NCBI RefSeq assembly: GCF_015690355.1
Contig: NZ_JADPRT010000014.1
Location: forward strand, 62,001 to 126,000
Direction of reading: 5' to 3'
DNA: 64,000 nucleotides
Source: Streptacidiphilus fuscans
Lineage (GTDB): Bacteria > Actinomycetota > Actinomycetes > Streptomycetales > Streptomycetaceae
Positions 17,258 to 25,088 of the stretch are shown here, one piece after another. The notes under the pieces are model-generated. The model made no database searches. It saw only the letters and a program-made list of their open reading frames with translations, and had not been told where the DNA came from. The stretch's first letter is position 1. Each line of letters starts with the position of its first letter. Made by a program: the position numbers and the translations under genes.

Positions 17258-17503
17258 ATGAAGACCGGAATCCACCCCGAGTACCGCCCCGTCGTCTTCC
17301 GCGACCGCGTCGGGGACGTCGCGTTCCTGACCCGCTCCACGCTCACCAGCACCAAGACCGTCGAGTGGGAGGACGGGAACACCTACCCCGTCTTCGACGT
17401 CGAGATCTCGTCGGCGAGCCACCCCTTCTACACCGGCAACGCCCGCGTGATGGACACCGCCGGACGCGTCGAGCTCTTCGAGCGCCGCTACGGGCGGCGG
17501 TAA
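17258..17503 (+). CDS. rpmE2: 50S ribosomal protein L31 type B, zinc-free form
   Basis: 81 residues starting MKTGIHPEYRPVVFRDRVGD, with DVEISSASHPFYTGNARVMDTA, as in type-B L31. The type-A zinc cysteines (CxxC) are absent. It lies 65 bases after rpmG and should be co-transcribed with it. Type-B L31 replaces type A under zinc limitation. A strong hairpin follows at 17534-17573. Confidence 0.95.
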   Translation: MKTGIHPEYRPVVFRDRVGDVAFLTRSTLTSTKTVEWEDGNTYPVFDVEISSASHPFYTGNARVMDTAGRVELFERRYGRR

Positions 17504-17533
17504 GCCTCGAACGCCGCGTAGTGGGTCGCACCA

Positions 17534-17573
17534 GGGCCGTGGCACTTCGGCGCCCGCCGAAGCGTCACGGCCC
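17534..17573 (+). terminator. Hairpin terminator after the L31 gene
   Basis: GGGCCGTG and CACGGCCC ends, with an inner CTTCGGC/GCCGAAG pairing, give a long stem with a small mismatch and a three-base loop. It lies 31 bases after the rpmE stop and just before the flavin reductase gene. There is no clear T-run, so it fits the actinobacterial hairpin-only terminator type. Confidence 0.6.
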
Positions 17574-17586
17574 TACCGTCGGCCTC

Positions 17587-18255
17587 ATGGACACCCTGTC
17601 ACCCGCACCACCGACCGTCTCGGGCCACGGGAAGCACGCGGATAGCGATGACCACGTGGTCATCGCCCCGGCGATCCTCTACTTCGGCACGCCCGTGGTG
17701 CTGCTCACCACGGAGAACGAGGACGGCTCCGCCAACCTCGCGCCGCTGTCGTCGGCCTGGGCGCTCGGCCAGGTGATCGTGCTGGGCGTCGGAGTCGAGG
17801 GCCAGACCGCGCACAACCTGCGTCGCCGCCCCGAGCTCGTCGTCAACCTGCCCGCCCCCACGCAGTGGCCGCAGGTGGAGCGCCTCGCGCCGCTCACCGG
17901 ACGCGATCCGGTGCCCGAGTCGAAGCGTGGCACCTTCCGGTTCGAGCGCGACAAGTTCGCGGCGGCGGGCCTGCGGCCCGAGCCCTCGGAGCTGGTCCGG
18001 CCGCCCAGGGTCGCCGAGTGCCCGCTGCAGTTGGAGGCCCGCGCCGCCCGGGTTCAGGCGGACGTCGCGGGCAGCTTCCTCATCGTCGAGGCCAAGGTGC
18101 TCCGCGTGCACGCCGATCCGCGCCTGGTCGTGCCGGGGACCCAGCACGTCGACCCGGCCGCGTGGAGCCCGCTGGTCTACAACTTCCGCCACTACTACGG
18201 GCTCGGACCCGAGCTGGGCCACACTTTCCGTTCCCTGACGCCTCGTTCACACTGA
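17587..18255 (+). CDS. Flavin reductase family protein
   Basis: 222 residues. It has the FMN-binding split-barrel pattern: PAILYFGTPVVLLTTENEDG, then NLAPLSSAWALGQVIVLGVG and the NLRRRPELVVNLP turn. Family members bind FMN or act as NAD(P)H:flavin oxidoreductases supplying reduced flavin to monooxygenases. No partner monooxygenase is adjacent. ATG at 17587 directly follows the hairpin that ends the L31 operon. It converges with the SDR gene that ends at 18275. Confidence 0.8.
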   Translation: MDTLSPAPPTVSGHGKHADSDDHVVIAPAILYFGTPVVLLTTENEDGSANLAPLSSAWALGQVIVLGVGVEGQTAHNLRRRPELVVNLPAPTQWPQVERLAPLTGRDPVPESKRGTFRFERDKFAAAGLRPEPSELVRPPRVAECPLQLEARAARVQADVAGSFLIVEAKVLRVHADPRLVVPGTQHVDPAAWSPLVYNFRHYYGLGPELGHTFRSLTPRSH

Positions 18256-18274
18256 GACCGCCCCGCGTCCGGCT

Positions 18275-18973
18275 TCAGGACCAGGCGATCTCGCCATGGC
18301 GGGAGACGAAGCGTCCGGTGCCGGCGCCGGGCCCCTGGGTGGCGAGAGCGACGATGGCGTCCGTGCCCTCGGTGACGGTTTGCGGGCCGCTGTGACCGTT
18401 CATGTCGGTCGCCGTGTAGCCCGGGTCGGCGGCGTTGACGCGGATGCCTTTCAGGCCCTTGGCGTACTGGGTGGTCAACATCGTCAGCGCCGCCTTCGAG
18501 GCGGCGTACAGCGGCGCGACGACCTGCGACTCGGACCGCTCGGGGTCGTGGGTGAGGGCGAGGGAGCCCATGCCGCTGCTGACGTTGATGATCACAGGGT
18601 CGTCCGAACGACGCAGCAGTGGCAGGAACGCGGTGGTGGCGCGGACGACACCGACGACGTTGACGTCGAGGACGGCCAGGGCGTCGGCGGCGGTGAGTTC
18701 GCTCGGATCGCCGAAGGGACCTTGCACAGCGGCATTGTTGATCAGGACGTCGATCCTGCCCTCATGCTCGGCGACGTCCGCTGCCGCGGCGGCCACGGAC
18801 GCGTCGTCGCTCACGTCGACGGGGACGTAGCGCGCGCCCAACGCGGCGGCGGCCGCCTCGCCCTGCTCGCGGTCGCGCGCTCCGACGAGCACGGTGTGGC
18901 CGTACTCGACCAGGCGACGTGCGGTCTCGCGGCCGAGCCCCTTGTTCGCCCCGGTGATGAAAGTGATCGTCAT
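18275..18973 (-). CDS. Short-chain dehydrogenase/reductase
   Basis: 232 residues of classical SDR. It has the cofactor loop TGANKGLG, the NNAA motif (INNAAVQG), catalytic Ser in IINVSSGMG and YAASK. The C-terminal PGYTATDMNG is typical of plant carbonyl-reductase-like SDRs. It should reduce a carbonyl or oxidise an alcohol with NADPH. It diverges from an MmyB-type regulator gene with 114 bases between; this pairing of SDR and MmyB-like regulator is common in Streptomyces and suggests direct control. The start is ATG 18973. Confidence 0.88.
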   Translation of the reverse strand: MTITFITGANKGLGRETARRLVEYGHTVLVGARDREQGEAAAAALGARYVPVDVSDDASVAAAAADVAEHEGRIDVLINNAAVQGPFGDPSELTAADALAVLDVNVVGVVRATTAFLPLLRRSDDPVIINVSSGMGSLALTHDPERSESQVVAPLYAASKAALTMLTTQYAKGLKGIRVNAADPGYTATDMNGHSGPQTVTEGTDAIVALATQGPGAGTGRFVSRHGEIAWS

Positions 18974-19087
18974 GCCTTCGATGGTCCTCAAACCGGAGGA
19001 CGCCGACCAGGGAGACTTCGACGATAGGACGAGCAGTACCACCTTCGCGCCCGCCCCGGAGACCGGAGATGCGGGACGATGTGGACC

Positions 19088-19951
19088 ATGACGGCGACAT
19101 CCGGAACCGGCCTGGGCGCGATGATCCGCACATGGCGCGACCGTCTGCCCCCGTCGGCAGCCGGACTCACGGCTGCCCCGGGACGCCGCACGGTCGGGCT
19201 GCGACGTGAGGAGCTGGCCGATCTCGCCGGGGTGTCGGTCGACTACGTCGTGCGCCTGGAGCAGGGACGCGCCACGACGCCCTCGGCGAGCGTGGTCGCG
19301 TCCCTGGCGCGCGCTCTGCACCTGTCGGTCGCCGAGCGGGACCACCTGTACCGATTGGCCCACCTCGCCCCACCGGCACGCGGCACGGTCTCCGACCATC
19401 TCCCGCTCGGCATGCAGAGGATGCTCGCCCGCCTGGGAGACGTCCCCGTCGCCGTCTTCGCGGCGGACTGGCAGCTGATCTGGTGGAATCGCGGCTGGGC
19501 CGCGCTCCTTGGCGATCCCTCCGCCTGGCCGCCGCGACTGCGCAACTTCGCCCGTGACAGGTTCCCGGTGGACGGAAGCCCCGCCCGCCTCACGGCGTGG
19601 CCGGTCTCCGAATCGGACCGAGCCGCCACCGACGCCGCCGTCGTCTCCGATCTGCGCCGCGCCACCGGCCGGTTCCCCCAAGACTCCCGTCTTGCCGCGC
19701 TGATCGGCGAACTGAACTCGGGCAACGCGAGATTCGCGGAGCTGTGGGCGACCGGAGAGGTGGCCGCCGCGCACCGCGAGGACCGCAAGACCGTCGACCA
19801 CCCCTTGGTAGGACCGGTCACGGTTGACTGCGACACCCTGACTGCCGGCGACGACGAGCTCAAGATCGTCATCTGGACCGCCGTGACCGGCAGCGAGGAC
19901 GAGACCAAGCTCCGGCTCAGCACCGTCGCGGGCCCACCGCCCACTCACTGA
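19088..19951 (+). CDS. XRE-family regulator with MmyB-like ligand-binding domain
   Basis: 287 residues. An N-terminal helix-turn-helix (RREELADLAGVSVDYVVRLE, then GRATTPSASVVASLARAL) is followed by the MmyB-type PAS-like domain: DVPVAVFAADWQLIWWNRGW and VGPVTVDCDTLTAGDDELK near the end. Such proteins bind fatty-acid-like or other small ligands and regulate a neighbouring oxidoreductase. The divergent SDR gene is the probable target. An ATG nine bases earlier (19079) is an equal candidate. The stop lies one base from the end of the convergent methyltransferase gene. Confidence 0.88.
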   Translation: MTATSGTGLGAMIRTWRDRLPPSAAGLTAAPGRRTVGLRREELADLAGVSVDYVVRLEQGRATTPSASVVASLARALHLSVAERDHLYRLAHLAPPARGTVSDHLPLGMQRMLARLGDVPVAVFAADWQLIWWNRGWAALLGDPSAWPPRLRNFARDRFPVDGSPARLTAWPVSESDRAATDAAVVSDLRRATGRFPQDSRLAALIGELNSGNARFAELWATGEVAAAHREDRKTVDHPLVGPVTVDCDTLTAGDDELKIVIWTAVTGSEDETKLRLSTVAGPPPTH

Positions 19952-19952
19952 C

Positions 19953-20708
19953 TCACGTCTCCTTGACCAGCTCCAGCAGCGTGATGCTCAACCACGGGCC
20001 GCCGTACCAGTACGCGGGACCGAGCGGGCGCAGTGTCGCCGTCCCCCGGTGCGTGCGCGCCAGGTGACGGGCGTACCGGTGGGCCATGGGCGCGAAGTCG
20101 GCGATCAGCAGCCGTCCGCCGGGACAGAGCACGCGCAGGGCCTCGTCCAGCGCGCGGAACCGGTCGTCGTCGGCCGGGATGTTGTGGATGACCAGCGCAC
20201 TCGTGACGACGTCGAAGGAACCGTCCGCGAAGGGCAGCGCGGTGATGTCGGCGGTGTGCACCTCGATCCGGTCCAGGACCCCGGCCGCCAGGGCGTTGGC
20301 GCGGGTGGCGTCGGGGGTGTTGCCGCTCTGGTCCTTGCCCAGCCACAGGTCCGTGCCGACGGCACGTCCCTCCGGCAGCCGCCGGGCAGCCGCGATCAGC
20401 ACCGCGCCGCGGCCGCAACCGAGGTCCAGCAACTGCTCGTGGCCCTTCAGGCCGACCCGGTCCAACTCCCGCTCCCAGACGCGCAGTTTGCCGCGCAGCG
20501 TGGTGTGCAGGTAGACGCCCGTGCTGGCGAGCAGCAGCGCGCCGGTGGCGGCCGTCGCGGCGCGTCCCTTCCGCCACCGTCCGGCAGCCAGGAGGGACGC
20601 GGTGCCGAGGGCGGCGATCACTGCGGGAAAGGACGGCGCGTCGACGCCGTAGTGCGGCCGGTCGAGGCGCGGCGGGAGCGAGTCGTTCGGCATCGTGGTC
20701 TCAGACAT
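19953..20708 (-). CDS. Class I SAM-dependent methyltransferase with N-terminal membrane segments
   Basis: 251 residues. The N-terminal third carries two hydrophobic helices (FPAVIAALGTASLLAA and AATGALLLASTGVYLHT). The Rossmann core follows, with motif I LLDLGCGRGAVLIAAAR, an acidic loop VGTDLW and FDVVTSALVIHNIP. The methyl acceptor is unknown; the membrane anchor suggests a hydrophobic or envelope substrate. The start is ATG 20708. It ends one base from the regulator gene and is separated from the AraC gene by a 90-base gap. Confidence 0.8.
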   Translation of the reverse strand: MSETTMPNDSLPPRLDRPHYGVDAPSFPAVIAALGTASLLAAGRWRKGRAATAATGALLLASTGVYLHTTLRGKLRVWERELDRVGLKGHEQLLDLGCGRGAVLIAAARRLPEGRAVGTDLWLGKDQSGNTPDATRANALAAGVLDRIEVHTADITALPFADGSFDVVTSALVIHNIPADDDRFRALDEALRVLCPGGRLLIADFAPMAHRYARHLARTHRGTATLRPLGPAYWYGGPWLSITLLELVKET

Positions 20709-20797
20709 GCTCGCAGTGTCAGCCGCGCGGGGAGCCGCCGGATTGGACGAATGTTCCTGAGCGGAGCTGCGCCGCCCTGTCCTGATGTGACTTAACG

Positions 20798-21652
20798 TCA
20801 GACATCGTGCAGGTAGCCGGGTTCGGCCCAGGCGATGTCGTCGACCGCGAGCCATGGCGCGATCGCGACGGCCCTGGGCGTCGCCCCGGCGAAGGCCATG
20901 ACGTCGCGATGGAGGTGAGACTGGTCGACGTAGCCGATCTCCGCCGCCACCCGTGCCGCGGCGTTCCCTGCGGCGAGGTGGTGGGCGGCCTGGTCGAAGC
21001 GCACCAACTGCGCGGCCCGCTTGGGGGTGAGGCCGAGCTGCGCCCGGAACCGGGACCAGAGCCACTTGCGGCTCCAGCCGACCGCCTCGGCCAGCCGGTC
21101 GACGCGCACGGATCCCTGGTGTGTCACGATCTGCCGCCAGCAGTAGGCGACTTCCGGATCGACGACCCGGCCGCCCTCGCACCGCAGCGCGAGCGCAGCC
21201 TCCGCGATCGCGAACCGCTCCTCCCAACTCCCGGCCGCACAGAGCCGCTCCCGCAGGCGCGCGGCGTCCCGGCCCCAGAGGTCGTCGAGGGGAACGACAC
21301 GCCCGCCCGACTCCGCCGAGGCGCCGTCCAGCACCGCGTGGGCGAGCAGCGGCGACAGCCGCAGTTGCAGGCAGGCGACGTCACGACCGAGGCCCCGCAC
21401 GCCGTCGGCAGCCATGCCGATGACGGCGCTGTCGCGCTGCTCGCGCCCCTCGGAGTCGACGACGGCGAGGGTGCCGTCCCCGATGTCGAAGGCCAGCGTC
21501 ACGGCCGGGTACGGGACCACGGCCAGGTCGACGGGGTCCGTCGTCCGGGCCCGGAACCCGGCCATGCCGACCCCGCGCAACCGCCCGGGCCGCGACGGCG
21601 TTGCGATCTCCCACACGTCCACGGCGTCGTGCGCCGAATCGACGGCTCGCAT
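20798..21652 (-). CDS. AraC-family transcriptional regulator
   Basis: 284 residues. The C-terminal third carries the two AraC helix-turn-helix units: VDRLAEAVGWSRKWLWSRF and AARVAAEIGYVDQSHLHRDV, with LTPKRAAQLVRF between. The N-terminal two thirds form a sensor region with beta-rich sequence (YPAVTLAFDIGDGTLAVVDS). The ligand is unknown. It diverges from an amidase gene, with about 195 bases between starts, and may control it. ATG 21652 is chosen; an open extension upstream lacks similarity. Confidence 0.83.
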   Translation of the reverse strand: MRAVDSAHDAVDVWEIATPSRPGRLRGVGMAGFRARTTDPVDLAVVPYPAVTLAFDIGDGTLAVVDSEGREQRDSAVIGMAADGVRGLGRDVACLQLRLSPLLAHAVLDGASAESGGRVVPLDDLWGRDAARLRERLCAAGSWEERFAIAEAALALRCEGGRVVDPEVAYCWRQIVTHQGSVRVDRLAEAVGWSRKWLWSRFRAQLGLTPKRAAQLVRFDQAAHHLAAGNAAARVAAEIGYVDQSHLHRDVMAFAGATPRAVAIAPWLAVDDIAWAEPGYLHDV

Positions 21653-21846
21653 ACCGAACAGGCTACGCGGCACGGCGGTTCGGGCGCTGCACACCTGGAC
21701 CGCTTGCTGAATCCCCTGCTGGACCACCGGGCGACATTCGTCCAAGACCCGGCCGCGGAACCCGACGACGCTGAGCAGGAAGCCGGTCGTTGCACCGGGC
21801 TCGCCACCGCGCGCACAGCGCGCCGTTCGGGAGAGGACCCTCACCC

Positions 21847-23307
21847 ATGACCCAGCCGTCGATCGACCCGTTCACGCCCGCCGTCGACCTCGCCGCGGCC
21901 ATCCGCCGCAAGGAGGTGAGCCCGGTCGAGGTGGCCGACTGCTACCTCGACCGGATCGACGCGCTGGACCCCGGGCTCAACGCCTTCTGCCACCGCGCCG
22001 ACGACGACGTCCGCAAGGCCGCTGCTGCTGCGGCCGACGCCGTGGCGCGGGCCGGGTCCGGCGAGGAGCTCCCGCCCTTCCTGGGCGTGCCACTGCCGAT
22101 CAAGGACCTTCTCGACGTGGCCGGTTGGCCGACCAGGTACGGATCGGCCGGAGCGGACCTGCGCCCGGCCACCGCGTCCGACACGGTGGTGCAACGGTTC
22201 GTGGACGCCGGCTTCGTCCTTCTCGGCAAGACCACCACCTCCGAGTTCGGCGCCGTGCCCTTCACCGAGAGCGAGGCCCTGGGCGTCACGCGCAACCCCT
22301 GGGCCCCGGACCGGTCGCCGGGCGGCTCGTCGAGCGGCGCGGGGACGGCCGTCGCCGCCGGGATGGCGCCGCTCGCCCACGCCGAGGACGGCGGCGGGTC
22401 GATCCGCATCCCCGCCTCCTGCACCGGCCTGGTCGGGCTGAAGGCCACCCGGGGGCTGGTACCCCGGACCACGGTGGTCGGCGAGGGCCTGGCGGTGAGC
22501 GGCGCGGTGACCCGCACCGTGGCGGACAGCGCGGCCCTGCTCGACGTGCTTGCCCGCCACGACCCGGGCGCCTGGTGGTCCCGGCCGGAAGGCCGGACAC
22601 CGTTCGGCGTCACGATGCGGCAGGAGCCGCCGACGGGGGTGCGGATCGGCGCGCTCACCGACTCACCGGTCGCGGGTGTCCCGGTGGATCCGGCGTGCGT
22701 GGCGGCCGTCCACGCCACGCTCCACGCCCTCGAATCCCTCGGCCACCACGTCGTCGACGCCCGCCTCCCGCTGCCTCCGACCGAGGAGTTGCTCGGGGTG
22801 TTCACCACCCTCTGGAACTGCGGCTCCGCAGGCGTCCCGCTCGCCGATCCGGACCGCGTCGAGCCGCACAACCGCGCACTGCGGGAGGCGGCCCGGTCGG
22901 TCAACTCGTGGACCTATGCGGAGGCCGTGCTGACGACGCAACAGCTGTCGCGGCGCATCGTCGAGGGCTTCCTGGCCGGGTTCGACCTCCTGGTCACGCC
23001 GACCATGGCCTGCCTGCCGCCGCGCGTCGGCACCTTGCGTGCGGGCGCCGGGGAGGATCCCCTCCGGCCGTTGCACAACAGCTACCCGATGGGGGTTTTC
23101 ACGTCGCTGTTCAACGTGACCGGGCAGCCGGCGATCTCACTGCCGCTCCACCACGACGACGCCACGGGGCTGCCCGTCGGCGTCCAACTGGTGGCCGCAC
23201 CCTGGCGCGAGGACCTGCTGCTCCAGGTGTCCCGGACGCTGGAGGTCGCGCTCCCGTGGGCCGCTCGGCGTCCGGCCCTCGCCGGCGGCGGCCGGGCCGG
23301 CAGCTGA
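21847..23307 (+). CDS. Amidase (amidase signature family)
   Basis: 486 residues. The Ser-cisSer-Lys triad is visible: Lys in LPIKDLLDVAG, the Gly/Ser-rich stretch RSPGGSSSGAGTAVAAGMA and the nucleophile region DGGGSIRIPAS. The C-terminal part (FNVTGQPAISLPL, LPVGVQLVAAPWRED) is also typical. Family members hydrolyse amides or act as aspartyl/glutamyl-tRNA amidotransferase A subunits. The lack of gatB/gatC neighbours favours a free amidase. The ATG at 21847 follows GGGAGAGGACCCTCACCC. It is divergent from the AraC regulator. Confidence 0.88.
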   Translation: MTQPSIDPFTPAVDLAAAIRRKEVSPVEVADCYLDRIDALDPGLNAFCHRADDDVRKAAAAAADAVARAGSGEELPPFLGVPLPIKDLLDVAGWPTRYGSAGADLRPATASDTVVQRFVDAGFVLLGKTTTSEFGAVPFTESEALGVTRNPWAPDRSPGGSSSGAGTAVAAGMAPLAHAEDGGGSIRIPASCTGLVGLKATRGLVPRTTVVGEGLAVSGAVTRTVADSAALLDVLARHDPGAWWSRPEGRTPFGVTMRQEPPTGVRIGALTDSPVAGVPVDPACVAAVHATLHALESLGHHVVDARLPLPPTEELLGVFTTLWNCGSAGVPLADPDRVEPHNRALREAARSVNSWTYAEAVLTTQQLSRRIVEGFLAGFDLLVTPTMACLPPRVGTLRAGAGEDPLRPLHNSYPMGVFTSLFNVTGQPAISLPLHHDDATGLPVGVQLVAAPWREDLLLQVSRTLEVALPWAARRPALAGGGRAGS

Positions 23308-23374
23308 CGGCGACTCAGGCGGGTCGCGGCGGCGGCCGGGCCGGCGACTGAGGCGGCGGCTGCGGCAGCAGCGG

Positions 23375-23932
23375 TCAGGTCAGCGAGCGCAGCGCCGTCG
23401 CGGCCTCGTCGACGCAGGTGGCGAAGGTGAGCGGCGCGTCAGCCGCGATCCAGCGGGCGAAGGCGACGTGGAAGACCGTCACCGCGCTGTGGGCGGCGAG
23501 GCTGGCGATCGGCTCGGTCACGCCGCGTTCGTGCAGGGCGTCGGTGGCCGTGTCGGTCAGGGTGGCGAGCTTGAGCAGTTCGCGCTCCTGGAGCCCGGGG
23601 TTGGCCGCGATGATCCCGCTGCGGCGGACGGCGTGGTCGCGGCGGTCCTCCAGCAGACCGCCGCCCGCGACCATCCCGGCGAGCGCCGCCTCCAGCGGCG
23701 TGGACCCCTCGGGCGCGGAGACGATCGCGTCGCGTGCGGCCTGCGCCATGAGCGGCGATCCGTCGAAGAGGACCTCGCGCTTGTCGGCGAAGTGCCGGAA
23801 GAAGGTGCGCTCGGTGACCCCCGCACGCTCGGCGATGTCGCCGGCGGTGGTCTGCTCGAAACCACGCTCGGCGAAGAGTTCCATCGCGGCGCCGATCATC
23901 CGCCCGCGCGCGTCCGGTTGCCATCTCCCCAT
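23375..23932 (-). CDS. TetR-family transcriptional regulator
   Basis: 185 residues. The N-terminal TetR DNA-binding domain is clear: MIGAAMELFAERGFEQTTAG and DIAERAGVTERTFFRHFADK. The C-terminal ligand domain is alpha-helical and unremarkable. It diverges from an NAD-dependent epimerase-like gene, with two near-identical 16-base repeats in the gap, so it probably represses that gene and itself. The start is ATG 23932. Confidence 0.88.
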   Translation of the reverse strand: MGRWQPDARGRMIGAAMELFAERGFEQTTAGDIAERAGVTERTFFRHFADKREVLFDGSPLMAQAARDAIVSAPEGSTPLEAALAGMVAGGGLLEDRRDHAVRRSGIIAANPGLQERELLKLATLTDTATDALHERGVTEPIASLAAHSAVTVFHVAFARWIAADAPLTFATCVDEAATALRSLT

Positions 23933-23964
23933 GCCGGGAAGTCTAGCGGCCCGAACATTCGGAT

Positions 23965-24010
23965 GACAGTCGCTGACATCAGTGCTAACGTTGACGACAG
24001 TCACTGACAT
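23965..24010. promoter_or_regulatory. Direct repeat, putative TetR operator
   Basis: GACAGTCGCTGACATC at 23965-23980 recurs as GACAGTCACTGACATC at 23995-24010, with a 30-base period (about three helical turns). The pair lies in the gap between the TetR gene and the epimerase-like gene. One copy overlaps the likely promoter of the latter. A role as operator is inferred from position and repetition. Confidence 0.5.
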
Positions 24011-24052
24011 CCCAGTGGCAGTCCAGTGGCATTCCCATGGAAGGAATCCGCC

Positions 24053-24952
24053 ATGCGCGTCTTCGTCACCGGTGCCTCCGGCTGGATCGGCTCCGCCGTC
24101 ACCGACGAACTCCTCTCCCACGGCCACAAGGTCGTCGGCCTGGCCCGCTCGGACGAGGCCGCCGCCGCCCTCGACGCCAAGGGCGCCGTCGCCCACCGCG
24201 GCAGCCTCGACGACCCCGACAGCCTCGCCGCCGCGGCGGAGGCCGCCGACGCGGTCATCCACCTGGCCTTCAAGCACGACTTCGCCGACTACGCGGGCGC
24301 GGGCCGGAGCGAGCACACCGCCGTCCTGCGCATGCTCGACACCCTGGAGGGCAGCGACCGGCCGTTCCTGCTGGCCTCCGGCCTCGCCAGCGGCGTCGTC
24401 GGCCGCCCCCTGACGGAGGACGACGCGTCGCCGTTCCACGGCGTCGACTCCATGCGCGGCGGCAGCGAGAACCTCGCGCTCTCCTACGCCGAGCGCGGCG
24501 TCCGCCCGGTGGCGCTGCGCTTCGCACCGACCGTCCACGGCATGCGTGACCACGGCTTCACCGCCCAGCTGACGAAGATCGCCGGGGAGCGCGGGGCCGC
24601 CGGCTACATAGGCGACGGTTCGACGCGCTGGGCGGCGGTGCACCACTCGGACGCGGCCCGCATGGTCCGGCTCGGGCTGGAGAAGGCCCCGGCCGGTGCG
24701 CGCCTACACGCGGTGGCCGAAAGCGGCCTGCCCTCCCGCGAGATCGCGGCCGCGCTCGGCGAGCAGCTCGGCGTGCCCACCGTCTCGGTCGCGCCGGAGG
24801 ACGCCGACGCCCACTTCGGCTGGATCGGGCGGTTCTTCGGCATGGACATCGTCGCATCCAGCGCCCACACGCGGGAGTTGCTCGACTGGACGCCCACCGG
24901 CCCGACGCTCTTCGAGGACATCGCCGCGGGGGCCTACGCCCTGACCCAGTGA
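24053..24952 (+). CDS. NAD-dependent epimerase/dehydratase-like protein (extended SDR)
   Basis: 299 residues. It has the Rossmann motif VFVTGASGWIGSAV and an atypical active-site region: LLASGLASG and later NLALSYAERGVRP, where the usual Tyr-x3-Lys is not evident. The protein may therefore bind NADP without classical epimerase chemistry. Later segments (STRWAAVHHSDAARMVRLGLE) are typical of the family. It is divergent from the TetR gene, which suggests induction by a small molecule. Confidence 0.78.
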   Translation: MRVFVTGASGWIGSAVTDELLSHGHKVVGLARSDEAAAALDAKGAVAHRGSLDDPDSLAAAAEAADAVIHLAFKHDFADYAGAGRSEHTAVLRMLDTLEGSDRPFLLASGLASGVVGRPLTEDDASPFHGVDSMRGGSENLALSYAERGVRPVALRFAPTVHGMRDHGFTAQLTKIAGERGAAGYIGDGSTRWAAVHHSDAARMVRLGLEKAPAGARLHAVAESGLPSREIAAALGEQLGVPTVSVAPEDADAHFGWIGRFFGMDIVASSAHTRELLDWTPTGPTLFEDIAAGAYALTQ

Positions 24953-25042
24953 GCCTGCCAGTGACCCCGGCGGTGAGCCCGACTCGGTGAACTGCCACGG
25001 CTCTTGACGGTCAGTGGGGTGGTCGGTACGGTTCCCGCGATT

Positions 25043-25069
25043 CAGTTAGGAACCTTTACTACTTAACTG
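25043..25069. promoter_or_regulatory. Inverted repeat upstream of the GH9 gene
   Basis: CAGTTA at 25043-25048 pairs with TAACTG at 25064-25069 across a 15-base AT-richer spacer containing GGAACCTTTACTA. It ends 19 bases before the ATG of the glycoside hydrolase gene, where a repressor could block transcription. Secreted hydrolase genes in streptomycetes often carry such GTTAGGAA-type sites. The regulator is unknown. Confidence 0.5.
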
Positions 25070-25088
25070 ACCGTCCTCAGGAGCCCCC

